Assembly (NCBI RefSeq): GCF_020740795.1
Contig: NC_067282.1
Location: forward strand, 140,664,858 to 140,728,857
DNA from: Apus apus
Taxonomy: Eukaryota > Chordata > Aves > Apodiformes > Apodidae
DNA length: 64,000 nucleotides
Reading direction: 5' to 3'
Below are positions 45,096 to 57,500 of the stretch, piece by piece; the first letter of the stretch is position 1; each line of letters begins with the position of its first letter. A program made the position numbers and the translations under genes. The notes beneath the pieces were generated by a model. The model did not search any database, had not been told where the DNA came from, and was given only the letters and a program-made list of their open reading frames with translations.

Positions 45096-48000
45096 GGTGC
45101 CAACAGCTCCTGCAGGCTTCTTTGTGCATAAAACATGAATGTATGTGGTGGGATAAGTCACTCTTGACCAAGCCATGAGTTCCTGAAGGGCCCCAGGATT
45201 GGGGATGTGCTGGGGATTTAGTCAGCTAATTCACAATTCACTCACTTGGGCTTGTTTGCCCAAGTTGTAAAATGGTGGTGGCATCAGGGGATGAACTTTC
45301 TGCTTAGGATGCAGAGAGGGAAAGAAGAGCTAAGGGGACTGAATGTGGACCCCAGTTTGGTCAGTGAGTGACCTGCAACACAGACTAATCTTCCATGAGC
45401 ATCTCTGGGCAGAGGCAGCTCTCATGCTGGGAGTCATGCAAGAGTGCTGGGCTCAGAGTCAGCCCCTGCCCCAGTGAGGCTCCTGCAGGAGGGGCAGATG
45501 GTCCCTGCGGTGTAAGCAGGCTGCTCTGTGAAGCTGTTCTGGCAGGAGCAGCTGGCAGCAAGAGCATCTGTTACCAGACTTGGAGGAGACAGAGGAAGCT
45601 TCCACCAGCTAGAGGTGGGAAGTAAAAGAAAGGGGCAAGTAGCGTGTGCCTGGGAGCCTTCGTGCCCCCAGTCTTCTGCTGTTTGTCCCCCGCTGGCACC
45701 AACTTCCTACACCAAGCACCTTCCCACATTAATTGGTACAGCCAGTTCCCAGTTTTGGTGCCAAAACTCTCGTGAGAAGGTCTTTCAACATCTCCCCACT
45801 GGGAGGGCTGCAACCACTGCCCCATCTCACATCAGAGATTCAATAAACAGCAAGCATTGTTTTGGGTCCAGTATGGATTGGGACCACTACACATGAGCTC
45901 AGAAAGCTTCCCATACACCTCTAACAGCCCCTGAGGGCAGTCATACCCTATGCTGCTTAGCATTAAAGCAGCACAAAATGGAACCATGGAGGCTAAATTT
46001 GCTCCTCCTTCAAAGCAGCATCACATCTTGGGCTTCATGCAAGGGCAGTAACCCTTTTTAAAGCAGAGGTTTCATGCAAGTTTGGGGGAATGGACTACCT
46101 GTGACTCAAGACCCCGTGGTGTTTTGGGGAGGAAGAAAGACTTTCCAGCACACCTGGGCTGCAGGAAAACCTGCAGCCCACCAGGGACTAGGGGGGAAAA
46201 GCAGTGACACCATCTCATTTCCACAACTGGGCTGTTCATAGGCAACAGCTGAAGGTGAAATGATCCCAATTAGCTTTCCAGGTGCTCTCTTGTAAATGGC
46301 TTTCAGGTGGTATAAGGGTGACTGACTGCAGTTCAGGGCTTTGTCTTTCTGGAAAAAAGCCTTCTGTGTTCTCCTTCCACCCCTATCCGCTCCCCCCTTA
46401 CAAAGGCAGTGAGACCATCCAAGAGACAAGAAAACACACATACAGCAGGGATGATTGCTATTTTAAGAACGTACTTTATACAAAATAACCAATTCATATG
46501 GAAATAAAATCTACAGACCTCCAAGGATCAAGCTTTTAAAAAAGTTCTTTAAAAAAATTACCCAACACACAGTATTTAACTAACTATTGAGGTAACTGTC
46601 GCTCTTGGGGAACAAAGGTAATCAGCAGACCAAGACAAAATATACACAATATAAAAATAAATAGCATTCCCCTTTCCAGTATTGACCAGGAAAGTTCACA
46701 CAACTTTGCAGCAGCAGGAGAGAGAAGAGGATCCCTGACACTGTGCTCTACGGGATGGGGAGGGAGGCAGGGGTGAGAGCTGGGGCTCCTGGGCACCAGG
46801 TGATGGAGAGGTGCAGCACCTGAGCCTCTGCTGGGGAGAGGAGCACTGGGCTGAGCCACTCCAACATGAACTTCTTCCACTGAGAAATCTGGGCTATCAA
46901 ATCCAACCTTTCCTACACAGCACGGGCAGCCAGTCAGCTCAGTTTATAACTGGGCTGAAGTCAAGCAGGACCAGCCCTTGAATGTTAAGTCCCACCCCCC
47001 AGAAAAACACCCCATAGCACAGAGCCCCAGGTAGGTCTGATTCCCCCCACTGAAGGATGCAGGCAGGGGTTGTTGTCACAGCTGGATGTGGGAGGTCTTT
47101 GCCACAGCATCAGCTCACCCTCCTGCTGCCCTAGGACAGTTGCAATCAGTTGACAAGGGCCAGGCTTTTACTCCCATGGCCCCTAGACCCCTTCCCTCCC
47201 CACCGAACAACAAAAACCAAAGCAACTTAAGGACAGCCTCACCCAAAAAGAGAAAGGCCCCCATTTTCTCCTTGCACCCCCAACAGACAAATTACATTCT
47301 TTACAAACTTACAATAATACACAAGAAAAAAACCCAGCATCAGCAAACTTCAGAAAAATGGATGTAGTGGCAAAGTCTCTCCTGCTACCTCCCCCGTCAA
47401 TGCCAAGTGAGGCAGCAGTGGGTTGCCCTCCCACCCCAGAGCCATGAAATCAGTGGTGCACCCACCCCATCCTCCACAGCAGCAACAGGCACTGCCCTTC
47501 CACGTGCTCTGCTTCATGAAAGAGGCTCAACTTGACCAACATGCCCCCTTCCCTTACTAACTTTTCAAACACAGAAGAAACAACCAGCTCTCCTCCATCT
47601 ACCTAAATCAATCCAGCAGTCGCTTGGAAAGCAGGAACATGGCATAGACAAAAAGCAGGGCCACAGAAAGCACCTTGCTTCCCACTCAAGCTATGAAGCC
47701 CCTCCAGTGTGTTTCCTCCCTGAAACAATAGGGGAAGGTCAAAGTTGCACTGCTGCACGTTATTATTGCTAAGAAAAGATCAGGCAGTGGTGTTCATTGA
47801 TCTATCAAGGAAGAGAGGCAACAGTTTTCATGGCTGTACACAGTGTATCTTTTTAACCTAAGACCCCTTGGAGGTAGACAGACCAGGATCACAAGCAGGA
47901 ATCCTGCACAGAGGCCAGGAGCAAATCCTTGTGCTGTCACAGGGACAGATACTGCCATGCCAGGGTAGCAAACCCCAGTGTCACACAGGAAAACAATAGT

Positions 48001-51000
48001 GAGCCACTGAGGACACCTTAATTTCATAAGGAGAGTAAATGTGTACTGCCCACCTGCCTTCTCTATGCATGTGCAGAAGAGACAGCTGGTGAGTTCAACC
48101 TTCTGCTCTTCTACTCACACGGGCAGTGGGCTTTCATCTCTGCACTTGACAGCAACTGACTGCAGCAAAGTGGGCAGAGGGAGAGAAACTTGAAAGCTAG
48201 GAAGCAAGGACAGGAGAAACGTTGACACACGACACAACAGGTGATCAGAGGAGTTCCCAGACTAAAAGTTGAGGCCGAAGCTCCTGTAGCTGCCTGACTG
48301 TCTTCAGAAAGGGAGATGGCTCCTCTCAACAGCATTTGAATTCGCTACATATTTGTGCGCCTCTTACTGATTTGAAGGCCAAAGGAATCCCTAATGGCTG
48401 CTGGTCAAACTTTGTCCACAACAAGGGTATTTTGCCGACATAAACTCAGTTCCACTTTTATTTATAAGATCTTCCACTTACTACATTTCTGTTAGCAAGC
48501 CATGTGTTTCCAAATAAAAAGGGCTAAAGACAGAGGGAGTTGCTAGAACTGGTGGCAAGCCCAATTAATCCAAAGCCCTAATTAATCCTTTGTTCCCTCT
48601 TACCCTGGCAGATGTAGCTCTTGCTCTCTCCTGGATGCACTGTCCACTTTGACATCCCTGCTTCAAAATGGGGAAGACTTTTGCTGAAAGATATCTAGGC
48701 CACTGCCACAGATTCCAGAAAAAAAAACAACTTCAGTTGACGCAAGGCCAGCAGTGTTAAAACTACAAAATGCTCCACAGCCTCTCAAATACTGCATGTA
48801 AGCCAAGGCAGGAAAGTAACCAGGAAGCACACAGCATCATAGAGCTCGCTACACCTGCACTTCAAAGGTACACTTGGATGTTACTATTTCAATACATACA
48901 ACCCTGTCCTGAATTTCCTTGCCTAGGAGTGGACTGAGCCTTGCTCTTGTCATCCCTGGAGCTCCTATTTGGAGCCAGCTGGAAACGGGTTCCCCGCAGC
49001 TCTTTTTCAGAAAGGGAGGTGGGCAGCAGAGAGTGAAAATCAGAATGCACAGTTCATTATGTGCTGGTTAAAAGCGTTTTCCTTCCGCTTGGGCGGCAGG
49101 GGTCCTGCCAAGACCAAATGTGCTTTACCCCCATCTGTATGTTAAACAGGTACAGATGGGGAAAGGCTGGAAGGTCAACGTTTGAGATGCTTTCTCGGTT
49201 ACAATAAGCACACACTCTCAAAGCTCGTCACATGGCCTGCAGCTGCAACACTACTTTCATAGCCTGCTACCTCAGTCTGGGCCGTGCAGAAAGAATTCAG
49301 CACTCGCACCTTCTCTTCAACCACCAGCGTTGTACTAAAAAGTGTAACAGGAATTCTGCAAGAGCAAACTCCTCTACCCCTAACGCACCACAGTAAAAGG
49401 GGTTGCTCTGATTAAGCGTAGGCTCAGTTTGATGGTTAATCTGCAGTGAGAGGAACCAGGAGCAATCACACTGTCACTGTTTGTCCTCTCCAAACCACCC
49501 CTTGGAATGGTGCTTCCTCATCACTCAGTTCAGCAGCTTTTTCAAAACTCCACCATGCACAAAGCAACACCTTCTCCTTGAAAAAAGAAAAGCAGAACAA
49601 AGCCATCAAGGGCAAAGCAACAGCTCCAGCTGAACACAGAGATACACAGAAGACTGACAGAGATCAGTAAAAGAAAAAAAAACAAAAGGTTATTTTCTAA
49701 TTATGCTTTCATTTTAAATGAAGAGGTGGTGGGGTGAGAAGCTGCCGGAGAACTGCCTCAGTCAGCAGAATGAAAGACAGCCTCTGTGACTAGCTTTCAG
49801 ATAAGACATCAAAAAGCTGATAGCTCTCCAAGACCTCAAGAAACCACACTTACAAAAATATGCACAGGAGATTTGTTTCAGAAAGTCTGCATGGGAAAGG
49901 CATTTGGCAGACAAGAAAGGATGAGAAGCTCTTCCAAGAAAAGTGTCTTCATGTACTTTAAAGTCACAAATCAAACCAGTTGGGCCTCGAAGCTTCAAAT
50001 TAACTTTCCTCTTTTGTCCTCCTCATTGCAGGCTGGTGACTTGGATTGCTACTGAGTGGTTTGATGGGGCACACCATGGAATTTATAGACTGCAAACTAC
50101 TGCTGGACACAGTTAAAAATCACTGTGAAGCCTCAGTGACTGGCCTTCTTAAAATACTTAACTTGAATTGCCAGGGCCTGAAGTGATTAAGATGCCTGAA
50201 GCTTCCAGAGTCCCAGGGGAAGCTTATACAATGGCATTTATAATGGCAACTGACCATCTTGGGAACTTGGGAACACCCCATACCACTTGCAAAGGCTGAG
50301 GCAGTGGAGAGCAAGATGCTAAATAAGCTCGAGTAGCATACAAAGCTCTTCTGAGAATATTGGAAATCTGGTATCCTCACGTGTCATCAAGATCATATTT
50401 GTTCTATGTGTTATATAGTCTTGTTTAACATGAAATCCGTAATGATAGCAAAACACATCCTCCTTATGGGAGAAGTGATAGCTACAGGAAATTTTGCAAA
50501 GCTCAAGATGCTTGCTGAGGAAGGACTAATTGGTAATATACTAGACTACAAGAATGCTGGGGGATGAGAAAGAAGACTTCCAACCAGAGTCCAGAATTTC
50601 TCTGTCTTGTCTTAAAACATTATTTGAGATAGTGGCACTCAAAAGCAGGATATTTTAAAATGCATTTACAAGTCTCCTGCACTGTATGCCAACCCATGGT
50701 AAAAAATAACACTGTACATAAAGAGCTTCCATTTTGCTCTCTTCTACATCCCTCCTTGAACCCGTCTCTTTCACAGTATCTACAAAACAGCCCTGTGCAG
50801 CATGGGTTAGGAAACCACAAACTATAACATTCACATTTGCTGCTTCTCTTTGTGCATTTCCACTGGTGTTCCAGCCCAGCTAATCCACTCCCAGCCCCAC
50901 ACCCTCTGAGGGGTGCCAATTTTCTGTGATTTTTGCTCAGAGCTCTGATTTTTGGGGCATCCCTATATGTCATCATAAAAAGAAAAACCAACAAACAACC

Positions 51001-54000
51001 CAACTCAAACACTAAAGCACAAAGCATGTGAAAGTCTGGAAACTCTTGAGCTAAGATTCCACAAGCAGCTCTTTCTCTTAGTGCCCTGTCCCCAGGATAG
51101 CCCTATCCCTGTAGCCCAGCCATAGTTTCCCCTATGCTCTATTAGTACTTGTCTAATATAAACCATGTGCCCTCACAACAGCAGCTTGTTAGCCACTTTA
51201 ATTAGAATTACTGACTACATCAAAAGCCATTTGCTTAGAAACCCTCTCAGGAGGAGTCACTTCACTACTCTGTTTTGTCTTGCCACCCTCAAGTCAAACC
51301 CTTCTCCCAGATTTCCAGTATGTCAGGTAAGGGATAATATCTTCACATCACACACTTCATATAGGATCCTCAAGGTCTAACACCCCACCATGTTCTCCAA
51401 GCAGACCAGAAGCAATTCTTGCTTTTCTTATTCATCTGCTGTTTTGATCTGGGCTTGGTACTCATCCAGATACCATGACCACTAGAACCATGTTTCCAGT
51501 GCCAGTTCTAGCTAAAGGCCAAGGGTGCTTCAGTTTGTTTGGCTTTTTTTTTAATAGCTTCTAAAAACCTACTGTTCCACAAAGTTCACAATGAGCTGAA
51601 TGAAAGGCACTTCAAATATTTGGGTAACTGTCTGTGACACAGAAGACACAGGCTGAAGTATGGCAGGGCTTCTTTGCAGAATCCACATTCACATTTCCAG
51701 AACTCCAAATACTTTGCTGCACAACATATTTTACAGTTCCTCTATTTTAAATGTGTTATTTAAAATTACTTCTACATCTACAATGAATTAAAGATTGCTT
51801 TACAAGGAGAAGGAGAAGTGTTTTAATTTGTCCCATTGTTTATTGTCTTGAAGAGCAGTTACATGTGCACAGTTTTTTTATAAATAGCTACTACTGCTCC
51901 AGTGTCTCCATTCAGGGAAAGATCCAGACTTGCATTATTGAGCAGCTGGGGCACCTCTGAAAACCCACTGCCAGCTCATGAGACAGCAGCAGACCCTGAG
52001 ATCTGGAACAAATTCAGATAAGCCATATCATAATGTTCTTGTCTGGGGAGAGCTATTACCTGCTTCAGTCAAAGAAGAACCTTCAGGATCATCTATTCCA
52101 GTTTATACCAATCCACCAGTGACAAATGCTCCCTGACGGATGAAGACAAATGAAAAAAAAAAAAAAAAGAATAAACAAACTACACACAAAAAAATCTCCC
52201 TTTCATAATGTAATGTAACTCACAATATATTGAAGTCTTCCTCTGTGGAGGAGGCAGCTGTTCCAGACAACTCACTGGACTAAGCAGATAGGTGCTATAG
52301 CCCACAGGAAAGATGCAGCAGCGAGTAAGAACTGTGTTTAGAAAGAGAGTTGTGGGAACTGCACAAAGAAGTTTAAGTCCTGTTAGGCTTGGAAAATGCC
52401 TTGGCCCTACACAGCTCATCAGAGGCAAAAGTACTGCAGCAACAGAACAGTGAGACTTGGTGGCTAGAGGGCACTAATGCGGCAGTCCTTCCTTGTTCTA
52501 ACTATTTCAAGACAGAATATTTCTCATATTTTAGGCCTTTTGTGCTTCCAAAAGCTTAGGACAGAAGGGGTAATGGCTCAGTCAGATGCTACTTGTCATT
52601 TGCTCGAACAGCTTTGCCAGTCTATGGTAGATCTAATCTACACAGCAGGATAAGGGCATGCTAGTGCAACCTAGCTAAACACATAGGTGATGGCACCATC
52701 CGAAACAAAAAAGCAGACAGAAAATTCTTCAGAAACCTGGAGACAAAGACCCTTCTCTAGCTGGTACCACAGACTAAAAGGCAGGCTGTTCTGTCCTCAC
52801 TTCTGCTGCCACTTGTGCTTTTGCTAGCTCAGTTTGTCCAACACATTGGCACATCCTCCTAACTACCTCGCTGTCCCTAGAGTGCAATCACCAGCCTGCA
52901 CTAGGTCTGTGGTCCCAGCAGATCTTGCTGCCCAATCTCATCATGAAGCAATTCCACATTGTTTTACCCCAGGTCCTCATCAAGAACAATCATCTGTATT
53001 TCCTTGTTAGGTTTAAGATATGAATAAACATCTGCAGATGAGATTCCTACCAAACTCATTTGTCAAAGCTACATTTGAACATCAGTGCCTGGCAAAGCAC
53101 TGGCGCACAGGGCTTCTCCAGTGCAGTACTGCAACTGGTGAGGAAAGCCCTTGCACAGCCCCCAGAGGAAGCTGCCACTAGCCCTGCATGACTTACTGGT
53201 ACATGATAAATGATGACAAGGATAAACAAAGTCAACTCGAGCACGCAGCCCTCTTGTCCCTCACCCCCTGAGTCAGGCCACCTCAACATTTGATTTTGAA
53301 TCAGTGCTTTCTGATTCACCTGCATCTTGCAAACACTGAATCCAACTCCATAGGCCAACAAAACAGCTCACACTGCAGCAAAGCACCCATTCCTCCAAAG
53401 CAGCCTCACACTCTTCCTTCAGAGCAGCCAAGAGTGGTCAAGAACCCCAGGGTACTTTCTGCTTTGCTGCTGCTAAGAAGCGAATATAGCTAAGGGACAG
53501 AGAAAGGCAGGGACTTGGCTCCCCTCCTTGGCTAGCAGGGCAGTATAGATGTGCATAAAACTTTTTCTACTGGTTAGGTGCTGCTCCACCACCAGATGCA
53601 CCAAAAGAAGTCTAAGATGGCCAGTTATGCCATCTTCTGTTTTCTAAAGAATACATTTCTCCTATCAGAAAAATGCAGGGAGAAGGGTACTATACTAGTA
53701 GAAGGGACAATGCCAAGAGTGTCCTGTTCTGGTTTAAATTCCTGGTCCTGGTTTCCTTGTTCCCCCATGATGACAGGAGCTGGAAGTGCACTCAGGCCCT
53801 GGATCCAGAGGGGTGAGGGTAAGGAGTGAAGGAGGAAGACAAGAGAAAGAGGAGGACACGTTACGCTCCTGAGCAACTCCTGCCATTGGATCATGTCTCG
53901 GTAAGCAGAGGACAGGAAGGAGGACAGCAAGTCATCCCTCACACGTTCCCTCACCTCTCCCTGCTCCCCTCAAATCCTCACCCTTATTCTGAAAGATTTC

Positions 54001-54089
54001 AGTGTGATATGATTGTAAACAGTTAAGGATTCCTCCAGTGCTAAGCCCACTACAAGCTGGGCCCACCCCCTCCCCCATTATGTACAATA
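45096..54089 (-). other. Interval downstream of the proximal CECR2 poly(A) signal; possible extended 3' UTR
   Basis: About 9 kb without recognised coding exons and without CR1 elements. From about 46.45 kb rightward the minus strand reads like long 3' UTR sequence, with AT-rich tracts such as ATTTATTTTTATATTGTG near 46.66-46.64 kb. A variant poly(A) hexamer TATAAA occurs on the minus strand at 46480-46475. This is suggestive only; an unrelated non-coding region is equally possible. Confidence 0.3.
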
Positions 54090-54557
54090 CATTCACCAAC
54101 AACAGAAATTTATTTAAAAAGGCAACAGGTTAAATTCTGTAAACTGGATCCAGCTCCAAAACACACACGTTAATACTACAAGTAAAATTCCATCATCATC
54201 CTCTTCCACCCTGAAAAATATACCTGAGTTTAGCAGTCAATGAAAATTTCCGCTCCCACCCCTACCCCCCCGCCCCCCAAAAAATCCCTCAAACCCTGAA
54301 TGAGATGCAGTCTCCGGTCACAGAAAGCCACTAGTTTGCAATGGTCGCCCTGTGGTGGCAAGCCAGCTGCTGGGCTGGCTGGGACCCAGCACTGCTCCAG
54401 GTTTCCAACACAAAAGCCCTCGCCGCACCATGTTGCACGGACCCAGGAAACTACATGCTGCTCAGGCGAGGGGAGGGTGGGAGGAAGGCCTGCCCCTCCT
54501 CCCTCTTGTCCAAATCATGTGTGGCTTTCATCTTCATGAGGTCCTTTCTTCCTTGGA
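54090..54557 (-). terminator. CECR2: CECR2 3' UTR with proximal polyadenylation signal
   Basis: From the TAG stop at 54560-54558 the minus strand runs about 440 nt to AATAAA at 54114-54109. This is followed by GT-rich TGTTGTTGGTGAATGTATTG, a good downstream element, so cleavage is expected near 54090. Longer 3' ends may also exist. Confidence 0.65.
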
Positions 54558-54563
54558 CTAGCT
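54558..54563 (-). CDS. CECR2: CECR2 terminal coding segment: Ser-stop only
   Basis: Acceptor TTGTTCTTCCTCTTCCAG (AG at 54565-54564) is followed at once by AGC TAG. Joined to ...LPLDQ of the previous exon this gives LPLDQS and stop, the exact human C terminus. Only two codons of this last exon are translated and the rest is 3' UTR. Confidence 0.85.
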   Translation of the reverse strand, partial: S

Positions 54564-57500
54564 CTGGAAGAGGAAGAACAAGAGTTGGAGGCTTTAACTG
54601 GCAGTTTTAGAAAGGGACAACCTCATATGATTGCATGCAAGCAGTTCAAAGCTAGCACTATTGGTCTGCTGGGTTATTTTTTACAGTCAGCTAAGACTAC
54701 AGAGACATCTCCAACTGCTCAGCAGAGCAGTAAACTTCCCAGCTTCTTCCAGTGCTTCCCACTCTCATCAAACACTTCACTCCTTTAACCAGTGGGAAGA
54801 GACTTGCATTTCAACTCTGTTCTCTCTAGAAGCCCTTACTTGATCCAGAGGCAATGCTGAGGGTTTTTGTGATGTCACATCTTCCCGGGACATGGTTGCT
54901 GTAGGCATCTTCGCAAAGGGGACTTGAGCCTGATGCATTTGCATTCTGGAGCCAGGTTGAATGGAGAGAATTTTAGCATGTGAACATAAAGAGCAAATCC
55001 CGTCTACTTGGTTGAATGCATACACACAACATTCACATACAAGCATGCATCTCATGTATTCTTCTTTCTGGCTTCCCCCCAAAACACAACCTTTAATCCA
55101 TGCCACTCCCCCAATGGTTCAGCAGTAAACCAAGCTCCCTGAATACTAGAAGAAGGACTGTCACACTAGGACTATGACAAAGCAGTAACAGTTGAAGCAC
55201 CCTCATAAAATCTGAACAAGGAACTTTTGGAGCAGCAGAATTTTCCACTTGGGAATAAAATGCGATATCCACAGTCTTGGTGAGAAGCAATTTTCTGTGA
55301 GGGAAATTGAAGACAGAGAGGAAGGGCAAAGCAAGAGAAGAGGGAAAAAGAGGGTAACATTAAAGTAAAGGAGTTCATAACAAGAGGCTAACTTCCACTT
55401 TAGTTAGCTACCCTGCCCCACTATGAGAAAGATGTAATAAAATTGTTGCAGAGAGAATGGAAAGAACACATTCAATTAGGAGATGCACAACCCTGGATGA
55501 CACATTAATAAAACACTGCCAGATAAAATAAAGCACAAGTGTGGGGATGGATGGGACAGGCTAACAGGTCTTCATGATAGTGATGGCTACTTGTTTGAAA
55601 GAGCTGCAACAAGACTCTTTCTCCAGCTTAAGAGACCTCTTACTCCAGGGGTCTAGGAGTCACCTGTTAACCTCTAATGAGCACTTGCCATCTCCTCTGA
55701 CTTCAAGACATGTCCTTTCAAGGATATCCAACATTTATCATCACCCAGGCATCACCCCCCGCCCACCTTGCCTCCTCGCAGAAAACACAATCTTACCCCG
55801 AGGGTCTATACAAGTCCTGGGGTGGCCCCCCAATGCCACCTCCACTGCCTCTCTGCTCCATCAGCAAAGCCTGAAAGTGACCCATGTTTTCCTCCCGGCA
55901 ACGGTACAGGGCGCCCTCCTGAGAGAGGCCGTTGGCCTGGCCAGAGGCAGGATGATGAGACAGGTGAGCATTCATAGGCGATCCATATGTCCTGGGCTGG
56001 AAATGACTGGCGGGATGCCGGGATACATAAGGAGAGCCAGTCTGTAGCATCACCCCATGGGGAGGGAAAGTTGATGGGCCGAATCCCATCCCCGAACCCA
56101 GGTGTGGTGGAGGGGCTCCATAGAGGAACTCCCCGGCTGCCACCGAGCTTTGCCTCTTTGTGGCTGCGTTGTGGTTGTCCAAATCAAGGAACTCTTTGGG
56201 ACTCTCTGGTCTTTCCTGGGACTCCTCGGACTTCTCATCTTCAGGCCCCAGGTCCTGCCCATCGCTCGGAGAAACCTCTTTGGCACTCGCTACGTCCATG
56301 CGGTTGGGAGAGGCCAGGGCGGCGTTCAGTGCCTCGCAGCCCTGCAAGCTGCTGGTGGGCCCTCGTTCGGGGAAAGGGGGTCTGGCCAGGGGTGGGTGGG
56401 CAGTGGGATGCCCACTGGGGCTGGCCTGGGAGTGGAGAGGCCTCTGCCAGTCCGAGTAGCCCTGTGGGCAGGTGTAGTAGGGTGGTCGCTGGTAGTGGTG
56501 GTAGGAAGGCTGAGGCTGCGGCTGGTAGGGGTAGGGCATGCCCTGGGGGGGTCGGTACCGGGGGAAGACACCGGGGTGGGCGCTGCTTGGCTGGAAGCCC
56601 CGGGGGGGAAAATGCTGGGGGTGGGAAGCAGGAGGAGGTGGCTTGCCCCCCATCATGGGGCTGAACCCCTGCAGGCCTGGGTTGATGTGGTACCGTCCGG
56701 CTGAATTTGGATATTCCAGACCAGGCATGTAGAGAGGGTGGAACTGGTTGGGAGCAGCACCCACAGAGCTGGCATCCACCCCAGAGAGGCTGGTGCCCTG
56801 CCCCATGCAAGGCACAGCTGCTTCAGGCAGAGCCTTCCCCCCGCCGCAGAGGGGCTTTTCCAGCAGGTTGGCGGCCAGCCCCTTCCCCTCGGCACCGGCC
56901 GCTGGCCCCTCGCCCACTGCCCCGTTCTCAGGCAGGGGACCCCCTCTCTCGGAAGTGGGCATCAGGTCCCTCACGCAGCCTGGGCCACCGCCATAGCTGC
57001 TCTCTGCTGGCCATGTGCCCTTGCCCTGTCCTGCCTTCAGGTCGCCCTTCACGCTGGAGCCGTCCCCCTCCCCCTCCGGGGGCAAGGCGCGCCTGGTGCA
57101 CTCCATGGGCAGCGGGGGCTTGGGATGAGGTAGGAGTTTGGCGTAGGCCCCATCGGGAATGCCAATACACTGAGCCTTCTCGTCCACACCTGCTGGCTGC
57201 TCCACTGAAAAGGAAGGGGGAAAAAGGTCACACCTGGGTCTAATTTTGGAAATCAGCCCTCCCCACTTGATAAATAGAGACACCTACTTGTGCTCATCCA
57301 AAACACACATGCTAAAGACTGATTCCTGCCAGATTAACCAGGTCTACTAAAGTAGCCTCTCAGCACCCTCTTTTGCTACTGACCCAAAGTTGCTGGGTTT
57401 GACAAGTCCCTAACATCTGCATGGAGAAAGCAGTCTGCTTTATGGACTGTGCAAATGGAAGAGAAAAAGGAGTGATTTCCTAAAGCCATAAGGTCCTTCC

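Noticed and set aside
56102-57243. Plus-strand ORFs of up to 225 codons
   Set aside because: They are shadows of the large CECR2 exon on the minus strand, in GC-rich low-complexity coding sequence.
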